DNA from: an uncultured Prevotella sp.
Lineage (GTDB): Bacteria; Bacteroidota; Bacteroidia; Bacteroidales; Bacteroidaceae
Assembly (NCBI GenBank): GCA_937880835.1
Contig: CALGRN010000339.1
Coordinates: forward strand, 1 to 8,114
DNA length: 8,114 nucleotides
Reading direction: 5' to 3'
Made by a program: the position numbers and the translations under genes. The notes beneath the pieces are model-generated. The model saw only the letters and a list, made by a program, of their open reading frames with translations, did no database searches and was not told the origin of the DNA. Below are positions 1 to 5,447 of this stretch, piece after piece (positions within the stretch are counted from its first letter, which is position 1; the number at the start of each line of letters is the position of its first letter).

Positions 1-426
1 AGCGATTGCTGCCTTAACATCGTCGAGCATGCTAACTTCCTTGATGCGATCAAATGGGCAAGTGATCATACACTGGCCGCAATTTACGCACTTGGAAGGG
101 TCGATAACGTGCTTATTGCCCAAGCCGTTTAGCCTGAGGAACGTTCCCATAGAGTTAGGAGCAACAGAAACCTGCGGCATCATTCTTGTTATGGCATCTT
201 GGAAAGTAGAAATGCCTTTCTCTTTTATTTCCTGTTTAGATATTACATGTACAGGAGTAGCAGTAGTTTTGAGCCTTTGATGATGCCCCGTACCGGTGAC
301 TACAACCGGATTAAGATTGTAAACACGCTTTGTCATACTGCTGTCGCTCTTCGATACATGTATCTGGGCATGGGCGAATGCAGGAAGCAGCAATCCTGAA
401 ATTAAACAGATGTAATGTTTTCTCAT
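1..426 (-). CDS. TonB-dependent receptor N-terminus joined in frame to a [FeFe]-hydrogenase-like 4Fe-4S domain (partial, chimeric)
   Basis: The reading frame opens at ATG 426 and stays open for 142 codons to the window edge, so the 3' end is missing. Residues 1-21 form a signal peptide (MRKHYICLISGLLLPAFAHA, then Q). Residues 41-47 read VVVTGTG, a TonB-box-like start, and the plug domain follows up to LNGLGNKHV (about 99-107). A TBDR would continue with a strand such as LVLIDGK, as the receptor at 2043-4172 does after its own NGLGN. Here the protein instead reads IDPSKCVNCGQCMITCPF, with cysteines 113, 116, 119 and 123 in the CxxCxxCxxxCP ferredoxin pattern. The next residues, KEVSMLDDVKAAIA, resemble the stretch after the last N-terminal cluster of group A [FeFe] hydrogenases. 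A signal peptide ahead of a cytoplasmic Fe-S domain makes little functional sense, so a deletion fusion or an assembly join is likely. No riboswitch or good promoter match was found upstream. Confidence 0.75.
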   Translation of the reverse strand, partial: MRKHYICLISGLLLPAFAHAQIHVSKSDSSMTKRVYNLNPVVVTGTGHHQRLKTTATPVHVISKQEIKEKGISTFQDAITRMMPQVSVAPNSMGTFLRLNGLGNKHVIDPSKCVNCGQCMITCPFDRIKEVSMLDDVKAAIA

Positions 427-471
427 AATTTTAAACCTTGATGTTATTCTGCATATTTGTCATTGAATAAT

Positions 472-527
472 AAGATGCACCGACAATAGGATATTGTTAT
501 AACAATAACACAATGTCGGTGCATTTT
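472..527. promoter_or_regulatory. Long nested hairpin upstream of the chimeric TBDR gene
   Basis: The 11-bp arms ATGCACCGACA (475-485) and TGTCGGTGCAT (514-524) are perfectly complementary, and weaker A-T and G-T pairs extend them outward to 472 and 527. Inside the loop sits a separate perfect 16-bp palindrome, TATTGTTATAACAATA (492-507). The structure lies 45-100 bp 5' of the leftward gene, so it could be a leader RNA structure, a terminator for transcription arriving from the chelatase operon, or an operator (the inner palindrome). U-rich sequence follows it on the plus strand (TTTTGTTTATT), and less so on the minus strand. Its function is not determined. Confidence 0.45.
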
Positions 528-696
528 GTTTATTAAAGTGAGTTCGATGAATTAATTTACAAACAACATGGTTTTTATATACCAAACAGTTTTTTGTTTA
601 AAGTTTGTCTGAATACATTGCATAACATGACAACATACATTATCAGCACTATGAAGCCTTACTTTGCATAACATTGAAAATCAAAGCATAAACGAC

Positions 697-785
697 AGCT
701 TTTCAAAAGCTATTGTTTTGCGTTGCAAAAGTATAGCTTTCAGGACACAAAAGGATAACTTTCAGAACGCGAAACAATAACTTTT
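697..785. repeat. Modular 22-nt-period intergenic repeat, copy A
   Basis: The element is built from related units of about 22 nt: one forward-type unit (AAAAGCTATTGTTTTGCGTT, ending at 724), then three reverse-type units beginning at 725, 747 and 769, each a variant of GCAAAAGGATAGCTTTCAG. The start points are exactly 22 nt apart. The forward unit and the first reverse unit form a hairpin (706-740, loop 722-724), and a smaller palindrome AGCTTTTCAAAAGCT lies at 697-711. A second copy in the same orientation is found at 6941-7030. I recall similar words being common between Prevotella genes, but could not check. Confidence 0.65.
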
Positions 786-820
786 AAATTAGTTTTGCAA
801 ACCGTTTATTTTCAACTGTA

Positions 821-850
821 TTAATACGAGTTTCTAAAAACTCGTATTAA
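821..850. terminator. 13-bp-arm hairpin, possible terminator downstream of cbiK
   Basis: TTAATACGAGTTT (821-833) and AAACTCGTATTAA (838-850) are perfectly complementary around a 4-nt loop. It lies about 100 bp beyond the chelatase stop codon in the direction of transcription. The 3' side lacks a clean T-run on the minus strand, so intrinsic termination is not well supported. It could equally be an RNA 3'-end protecting stem or part of the surrounding repeat. Confidence 0.35.
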
Positions 851-924
851 TTGATAATTTAAAGCGACAAAAAACCTTGTTATTCATCAAATTATCGAAC
901 GAATTTAATTCGTCGAACTCACTT

Positions 925-940
925 TTTATTATATAATAAA
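925..940. terminator. AT palindrome just after the cbiK stop, weak terminator candidate
   Basis: TTTATTATATAATAAA is a perfect 16-bp palindrome 13-28 bp past the stop codon of the leftward chelatase gene. A seven-T run lies between the stop and the palindrome on the minus strand. With no G-C pairs the stem would be unstable, so a role in ending the transcript is only a possibility. Confidence 0.2.
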
Positions 941-952
941 TCCCTAAAAAAA

Positions 953-2062
953 TTATTCCGGATTCTTTGAATGATAATAATCTACCGTTTCTGCGGTCTT
1001 TGTATGATTCATCCAAAGTTGACGTACGTTTTCAAGTTCCAACAAACCGCTCATAAGCTGAGTTTCATCATTGCACGTATAACCCAACTTTCCGAAATAC
1101 ATCTTCCAACTTGTATCCTCTACTTCGCCTTCTTCATTAGCCTTGAACGGGAACTCTGCACAGTCATCACCTGCCATGTCGTTGTGTGCATGGTCACCGG
1201 ATATTGACATAAGAGGTGAACAATAAACAATACCTTTATTTATACCGGCTTTCTCCATACGTTCTCTCATATGAGTTTTGAAATTATCCATCATATCGAC
1301 AGTACCCACATAATAGTTCTTGTTAATTTTCTGCAAAGCATTCTCCAATTGCGTATAACGTATGTTTGCCTTGTAAATATCGTAAGCATCAGGGTTACCG
1401 TGACCCATGAATGCAACAACGCCCTTCTTTGCATATCCGTTATATTTCTCATCAAGAGCTTTCGCAAGGTTATTTACATCTTCATCTGCACTTGCCATAA
1501 GTGGCAAACCGAGTTTCAATGTAACCTCTGAGAGATACTTGTCGTCAAGATCTCCATTGCTGTTGTTAGCAAAATCTTTCATGTAATTTATCACACGTCC
1601 GTACTCTTCGCCCGGTATAACCTGCAAAGATTGCACGATAATCTCATCATATTGAACACGACCGAACGCTTCAAGCCAAAAGTTAGGAGCATAATAGTTG
1701 CGCACCTCCGCTTTATGTTCGCCCTCATCATTTGCATGCTCGCCTGCTGCGGCACGGTTGATGCATATGGCAGAAGAGAAAGAGATATAAACATCATATT
1801 CGGGGAATGCTTTGCGATACTCCTTGATAGTGTTGTCGAAAGCATTGAAAGCACGCTGCCAAGTAGAACCGAACGCAACGAGCAGTATTGCCTTGTTGTG
1901 CTTCTTATTCGCTTTTACTGTGTTGTCAACAGCTTCCTGATACCTTTCTACATTCGACTTGTTGTTGTCATCGTCGTCACTACTGCTGCAAGCATTGAAA
2001 CCAACAGATAAGATAACCGCCAATATAGCAATCATCAAGAATTTAATTTTCTTCATAATCAT
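953..2062 (-). CDS. cbiK: CbiK-family (anaerobic cobaltochelatase-like) surface lipoprotein
   Basis: The protein has 369 residues. Residues 1-25 are a lipoprotein signal ending in GFNAC, with C25 as the lipid anchor, followed by SSSDDDD, which resembles the acidic surface-export signal of Bacteroidota lipoproteins. From residue 58 the CbiK fold is recognisable: ILLVAFGSTW (59-68), VQSLQVIPGEEYGR (143-156), MGHGNP with H221, VGTVD (252-256), and SGDHAHNDMAGDD with H291. In the family two His and one Glu bind the metal during insertion into sirohydrochlorin. Here the usual GTVEGYP-like motif reads GTVDMMD, placing D256 where Glu is expected. There are two insertions: GEHANDEGEHK (107-117), and about 14 residues (301-314) before SWK. 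The start overlaps the receptor gene by 20 bp, suggesting translational coupling; the second ATG (2056) is an equally good start. IhtB of Porphyromonas gingivalis is a known CbiK-like, heme-binding outer-membrane lipoprotein, so tetrapyrrole capture or demetallation at the surface is as likely as cobalt insertion. Confidence 0.88.
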   Translation of the reverse strand: MIMKKIKFLMIAILAVILSVGFNACSSSDDDDNNKSNVERYQEAVDNTVKANKKHNKAILLVAFGSTWQRAFNAFDNTIKEYRKAFPEYDVYISFSSAICINRAAAGEHANDEGEHKAEVRNYYAPNFWLEAFGRVQYDEIIVQSLQVIPGEEYGRVINYMKDFANNSNGDLDDKYLSEVTLKLGLPLMASADEDVNNLAKALDEKYNGYAKKGVVAFMGHGNPDAYDIYKANIRYTQLENALQKINKNYYVGTVDMMDNFKTHMRERMEKAGINKGIVYCSPLMSISGDHAHNDMAGDDCAEFPFKANEEGEVEDTSWKMYFGKLGYTCNDETQLMSGLLELENVRQLWMNHTKTAETVDYYHSKNPE

Positions 2063-4172
2063 TTGAATTTAAATTATTATTAATTGAACTTTGTTTTACC
2101 TTCTTTCCTTGCGAGAACTTTATTGTGAACGCAGCATATATGGTTGTTCCCGGCGTCATCGTTCCCAAATGAAGCCCGTGAGGCGTCTTGTCACAATAAT
2201 TAAAGATATTGTCAACGCCTGCTTCTATACGATATGCCATACTCTTTGAGCGTCCCAAGTCGTGACTTGTTGATATTCGCCATATCTGAAAGCCTTTTCC
2301 ATTGCCGTTAATCTGATAATATCTCGTTGAAGACATTCTGCCATAAACGCCTATTCCTAATTTATAAGCATCATTGAAATAATGATTCCATGTTGCAAAA
2401 ACATTCGCTTTATGGTGTGCCATGCCGTCAATCACCACCTTTTTCATCCTGTCATGATTGGCATCATATATATTAGCATCCGTGTCAAGATAGCTGTATC
2501 CTGCCCCGAACACAAAGTTTCGGAATGAATATCTTGCGTTGAAATCCGCTCCATAGGTCTTTGCATTCTCCAAATTCTTATATTGTCTTACTTTTATAGG
2601 GTCGTAAGTGACAATCAAGTCGCTTGGAGCTTGACTTGCGGGAATATTGACTAAGGTTATCATATTGTCCACCTTATTATAATAGCAGTTAAGAGTTATG
2701 GACAATTTGCTATCTGTATATTCTCCTCCGAAAGATAAATAGTCTGATGTCTGCGGTTTCAATGCAGTGTTTCCGAGATAAAGATAAGAACCGTTCATCT
2801 CTCTTATATATCTGTAATGAATTTCTTTCGGCGTAGGAGCTTTAAACCCTTCACTCCAAGTTGCACGCAATCGGAAGTCTCCAAGGCTCAACATTGCAGA
2901 AACTTTCGGCGTCAGTTTCAAGCCGAACTGCTCGTTTCTGTTAAGCCGAAGTCCTGCCGTTATTTGCAAAGGATTAAATAATCCGAATTCATCCTGCACA
3001 TAAACAGCCTCTGTATTGTCTGTCGCTTTACCGCCGTTTACGCGCAAAGGTGCTTTAAGCCAATCATAACGCCATTCAAACCCTGCGCTAAGTCTGTTCT
3101 CATAGGGCAACGTAAACACGGCTTTAAGATTTACCATAGTACGCTGTTGATCGCTTTGCAAGTTCTTTTGTCCAGGGAAATACGGATAATAAGGAGTATA
3201 TTTGCCATTCACATATCCCTCAACGAGAGTGGTATCAGTGAAGTTATAATAGTATGCATGACGATTCCAATCAACATCAAGCGTTATTGCGTCGGTCTTG
3301 TTTATATTCCATTTTCCCCCGAAAGATGCAGAAGCATTGCTGTATTGCAAGTCGTATGTCTTAACATCTGTGGATGCATACTTACCGCTCGGACGATAAA
3401 TACGTTTCCAATATATGCTTCCGTCAACATATAATTCTATATTCGACATCGGATTATAAATAAGACGTTCTGATATTTGCCAGTTTGTATGACGGTTTAC
3501 AGTCTTGTTTCGTGAGTCAGTTATAAGGAATTCTGTTTGCTTAGGGTCTTCTATTGAGGTATTTTGCCAACCGTCAGAGTGCTGCAACTGAAAGTTTGTC
3601 CAACTGCTTAATTTACCTACATTTAGTCCGATTGCATTATGCTGCCTTACATCGCCGTATGAACCAACCCGTGTTTTATTCTCTAACAGGATGCCCTCGT
3701 TATGTCTTTTTGTTATTATATTTATAACTCCCGCTATCGCATCGCTTCCATACAGAGCAGAAGATGCTCCTTTTACTATCTCTATTTTTTCGATATTGTT
3801 CGGATCTATCAATGATAACTCATTCTGTCCTCCAACATCTCCGTGTATTCTTTTCCCGTCTATGAGAACCAAGATATATCCGTTTCCGAGACCGTTCATC
3901 TGCATTTGGCTTCCCATATCATCCTCGTTGAATGAGAATGAACTTGTAAGCCCTGCCAATATATCTTCAATGCTCTTTCCTGCGAAGTTTTTCAACATCT
4001 TGCCGCTTATGACTTCGGTCTGCACGGGTGCATCTTTAAGCATATGCTTTGTTCCCGTTCCGGTTACAACCACTTCCTGCAACTGCCCTTCCATGCTTAT
4101 TTTGTCATCCTGTGAATACATCATCGTTGTCACAAAGACTGCAAATATTGCCAAAATAACTCTTAAACTCAT
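2043..4172 (-). CDS. TonB-dependent outer-membrane receptor under B12 riboswitch control (BtuB/IhtA-like)
   Basis: This 709-residue receptor begins with a signal peptide (MSLRVILAIFAVFVTTMMYS). A TonB-box-like VVVTGTG follows at 34-40, then a plug domain (about 45-155) with NGLGNGYILVLIDGKR and GSDAIAGVINIITK, and a 22-strand-type barrel (about 160-686) rich in aromatic and alternating residues. It has no N-terminal carboxypeptidase-like or SusC-type extension. The barrel seems to end at AAFTIKF (F686); a hydrophilic 23-residue tail follows and overlaps the chelatase start, whereas most outer-membrane barrels end at the aromatic residue. The cobalamin riboswitch upstream implies transport of cobalamin or another corrinoid. 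Its pairing with a CbiK-like lipoprotein also recalls IhtA/IhtB of P. gingivalis, a heme system, so the ligand could be another tetrapyrrole. Energy would come from TonB-ExbBD, which is not in this window. Confidence 0.9.
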   Translation of the reverse strand: MSLRVILAIFAVFVTTMMYSQDDKISMEGQLQEVVVTGTGTKHMLKDAPVQTEVISGKMLKNFAGKSIEDILAGLTSSFSFNEDDMGSQMQMNGLGNGYILVLIDGKRIHGDVGGQNELSLIDPNNIEKIEIVKGASSALYGSDAIAGVINIITKRHNEGILLENKTRVGSYGDVRQHNAIGLNVGKLSSWTNFQLQHSDGWQNTSIEDPKQTEFLITDSRNKTVNRHTNWQISERLIYNPMSNIELYVDGSIYWKRIYRPSGKYASTDVKTYDLQYSNASASFGGKWNINKTDAITLDVDWNRHAYYYNFTDTTLVEGYVNGKYTPYYPYFPGQKNLQSDQQRTMVNLKAVFTLPYENRLSAGFEWRYDWLKAPLRVNGGKATDNTEAVYVQDEFGLFNPLQITAGLRLNRNEQFGLKLTPKVSAMLSLGDFRLRATWSEGFKAPTPKEIHYRYIREMNGSYLYLGNTALKPQTSDYLSFGGEYTDSKLSITLNCYYNKVDNMITLVNIPASQAPSDLIVTYDPIKVRQYKNLENAKTYGADFNARYSFRNFVFGAGYSYLDTDANIYDANHDRMKKVVIDGMAHHKANVFATWNHYFNDAYKLGIGVYGRMSSTRYYQINGNGKGFQIWRISTSHDLGRSKSMAYRIEAGVDNIFNYCDKTPHGLHLGTMTPGTTIYAAFTIKFSQGKKVKQSSINNNLNSNDYEEN

Positions 4173-4304
4173 AATCTGTTTGTTTTTACCAGCACTTGTA
4201 AAAACTTCCTGACAAAACGTGAGAATAAAGATTCTGCCATAAATTAATTATCCGACAGAAATCAACATCACAGCTTCATGTCCTGGAAGCCTTGTGCTTT
4301 AAGA
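4173..4304 (-). promoter_or_regulatory. Expression platform / 5' leader between riboswitch and receptor
   Basis: About 130 nt separate the aptamer from the receptor ATG. The leader contains two small stems, GCTTC/GAAGC (4273-4277 with 4286-4290) and AGAAT/ATTCT (4222-4226 with 4231-4235). It also holds a second copy (4254-4262) of the 9-nt word GACAGAAAT that forms the 3' side of the aptamer's closing stem (4303-4311). This duplication could allow alternative pairing with the 5' strand. There is no GC-rich stem followed by a T-run, so regulation by translation or by an unusual switch is more likely than a classic terminator. No Shine-Dalgarno sequence precedes the start. Confidence 0.5.
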
Positions 4305-4491
4305 CAGAAATTCGGCAGGTCTTCTGGCTCTCCTCACCTATCTGTGCCTTCCCACTTCAAGTTTCCAAAGAAGCAGTGACTTTATACCAGACGGCTTTTA
4401 TAATGAGGATTACAGCTGCAGGTTCAGCTCCGGATTTTCACTCGGATTCCCTTACATCGTGCGACATCAGCCACACGATTGCCTTATTCTG
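4305..4491 (-). promoter_or_regulatory. Cobalamin (vitamin B12) riboswitch
   Basis: Read on the minus strand, the region carries the conserved blocks of the cobalamin aptamer in the right order. GGGAATCCGAGTGAAAATCC and then GGAGCTGAACCTGCAGCTGT match the family's GGGAAnnnGGTGnAAnTCC and CnGnnCCnGCnaCTGT core. AGTCACTG follows as the B12-box equivalent, and GAGCCAGAAGACCTGCC closes it (3' end at 4315). The ends CAGAATAAGGCA and TGCCGAATTTCTG can pair as the closing P1 stem, which sets the limits. It precedes the receptor-chelatase operon and should lower its expression when adenosylcobalamin or a related corrinoid is plentiful. Recognition is by eye; a covariance-model search would give exact limits and class. 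Confidence 0.95.
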
Positions 4492-4495
4492 ACGG

Positions 4496-4524
4496 CAAAG
4501 ATAAACATTATTTTGCAAAACAAA
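4496..4524 (-). promoter_or_regulatory. Promoter of the riboswitch-receptor-chelatase operon
   Basis: On the minus strand TTTG (4524-4521) is followed after exactly 17 nt by TATCTTTG (4503-4496), a full match to the Bacteroidota sigma-ABfr promoter TTTG-N17-TANNTTTG. It predicts a transcript starting near 4490, right at the 5' end of the riboswitch P1 stem, which independently supports both calls. Confidence 0.8.
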
Positions 4525-4643
4525 CAATCTTTTTATTCTTTTTTATTTTCAACTTTATAGAACTTTCTATTTGATAATAATACTTTAATAATAGAAAAAA
4601 TAGATTTATTGCGAATAATTCATTATTTTTGCAAATACACTGC

Positions 4644-4665
4644 GCATTGTCACAGCATTGTAACA
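4644..4665 (+). promoter_or_regulatory. Tandem 11-bp direct repeat, candidate response-regulator binding site
   Basis: GCATTGTCACA (4644-4654) is followed without a gap by GCATTGTAACA (4655-4665), with 10 of 11 bases the same. The 11-bp step places TTGTCAC and TTGTAAC on the same DNA face, as in Pho boxes bound by PhoB/OmpR-family dimers. It lies about 65 bp before the response regulator start, in the gap between divergent transcripts, so autoregulation of the two-component genes is plausible. It ends 31 bp before the candidate -7 element, further than in E. coli pho promoters. Confidence 0.45.
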
Positions 4666-4696
4666 CAATAGAAATATCTATGAGGATTTTAATTGT

Positions 4697-4704
4697 TAAT
4701 TTTG
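4697..4704 (+). promoter_or_regulatory. Candidate -7 element for the two-component genes
   Basis: TAATTTTG matches the Bacteroidota -7 element TANNTTTG and would give a leader of about 19 nt before ATG 4729. No TTTG is present 17-20 bp upstream, so the promoter is incomplete and may depend on an activator. A second -7-like word, TATTTTTG, lies at 4624-4631, also without a proper -33 partner. Confidence 0.4.
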
Positions 4705-4728
4705 CAGCAGTTTTAAAATGAATGATTT

Positions 4729-5418
4729 ATGGAAAATAAGTATCGCATTCTAGTAGTAGATGACGAGGAAGATCTCTGCGAGATTTTGAAGTTTAACTTA
4801 GAAACAGAAGGCTACGAAGTAATTACTGCAAACTCTGCGGAAGAAGCTCTCGGACTGGATGTGGCATCATGCAACCTGATCCTTTTGGATGTTATGATGG
4901 ACGGAATGTCAGGATTTGCAATGGCTAAAAAACTGAAATCTAATTCGGAAACAGAGAACATACCTATAATATTCCTTACTGCCCGCGACACAGAGAATGA
5001 CACCGTGACAGGATTTAATCTCGGTGCAGACGACTATATATCAAAACCTTTCTCCATAAGAGAGGTGTTGGTAAGGGTCAGAGCGGTGTTGAGACGCACT
5101 TCCGAACCGCAAAATGCGGCACAACAGACATTCATTAAATATCAGGGACTTGTGCTTAATCTTGACAAGAAGACCGTAAGCGTGGACGACGAGGATATTC
5201 CTTTCACAAAAACAGAGTTTGAAATATTGAAGCTTTTGTTGGACGAACAAGGACGTGTATTCTCTCGTCAGGAGCTCATAGACAGGATTTGGCCTAAGGA
5301 CGTCTTTGTTCTCGAACGCACGGTTGATGTCAACATAACAAGACTTCGCAAAAAGATAGGGCGTTTCTCAAAATGCATTGTAACGCGATTAGGCTTCGGA
5401 TATTATTTCGATGCATAG
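4729..5418 (+). CDS. OmpR/PhoB-family response regulator
   Basis: This cytoplasmic transcription factor of 229 residues has the usual two-domain build and length. The receiver domain (about 5-120) shows the acidic pair D11/D12, the phosphoryl-accepting D54 in ILLDVMMDGM, T84 in FLTAR, and K106 in YISKPF. The C-terminal winged helix-turn-helix (about 133-228) has the family words FTKTEFEILKLLL, RVFSRQELIDRIW, RTVDVNITRLRKKIG and GFGYYF. The last is the wing, normally written RGxGY; here it is RLGFGYYF. The sensor kinase gene follows 86 bp later on the same strand, so the two form a cognate pair. The receiver and kinase resemble PhoB/PhoR more than the RprX/RprY pair, but the signal is unknown. 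The gene is divergent from the riboswitch operon. Confidence 0.95.
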   Translation: MENKYRILVVDDEEDLCEILKFNLETEGYEVITANSAEEALGLDVASCNLILLDVMMDGMSGFAMAKKLKSNSETENIPIIFLTARDTENDTVTGFNLGADDYISKPFSIREVLVRVRAVLRRTSEPQNAAQQTFIKYQGLVLNLDKKTVSVDDEDIPFTKTEFEILKLLLDEQGRVFSRQELIDRIWPKDVFVLERTVDVNITRLRKKIGRFSKCIVTRLGFGYYFDA

Positions 5419-5447
5419 ACAAACAGCCTTTTTACTATAAACTATAA

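Larger units (their letters stand above)
538..922. repeat. Inverted GTGAGTTCGAYGAATTAA repeats bounding a 385-bp segment
   Basis: GTGAGTTCGATGAATTAA at 538-555 recurs in inverted orientation at 905-922 with 17 of 18 bases matching, and the match reaches about 21 bp through the flanking AAA/TTT. A related word, GAGTTCGACGAATT, is also found at 7116-7129 beside the second modular repeat. Two copies facing each other around non-coding, palindrome-rich DNA resemble the terminal inverted repeats of a small non-autonomous element. I see no target-site duplication that would prove it, and the word may simply be a widespread intergenic repeat in this genome. Confidence 0.5.
427..952. other. 526-bp non-coding region rich in palindromes and repeats
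   Basis: No convincing gene lies between the start of the chimeric gene and the stop of the chelatase gene. The stretch is AT-rich and holds, in order: a long nested hairpin (472-527), an inverted repeat enclosing most of the rest (538-555 and 905-922), an 11-bp direct repeat TTGCATAACAT (618-628 and 664-674), a modular repeat element (697-785), a 13-bp-arm hairpin (821-850) and an AT palindrome (925-940). I found no good Bacteroidota promoter match (TTTG-N17-20-TANNTTTG) for the leftward gene. The nearest, reading leftward at 726-733, has its TTTG only 14 bp away and sits inside the repeat. Confidence 0.7.

Noticed and set aside
29..399. Plus-strand open frames of 83 and 66 codons
   Set aside because: They are antisense to the minus-strand receptor/ferredoxin frame, which has clear signal peptide, plug and Cys motifs; the plus-strand products resemble nothing.
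697..785. CRISPR array
   Set aside because: The 22-nt repeats abut without unique spacers and occur in both orientations, unlike CRISPR repeats; no cas genes are present.
834..1016. Minus-strand 60-codon open frame across the cbiK 3' end
   Set aside because: It overlaps the end of cbiK out of frame and runs through a hairpin and repeat sequence; no recognisable protein or start signal.
1591..2011. Open frames on both strands inside cbiK (95 and 126 codons)
   Set aside because: Alternative frames of a well-supported coding region; no domain content.
3691..4212. Plus-strand 173-codon open frame opposite the receptor N-terminus
   Set aside because: Antisense shadow of a conserved TBDR plug; the length reflects the codon bias of the real gene.
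4292..4492. Plus-strand 66-codon open frame
   Set aside because: It lies wholly over the cobalamin riboswitch, whose conserved RNA blocks on the minus strand explain the sequence.
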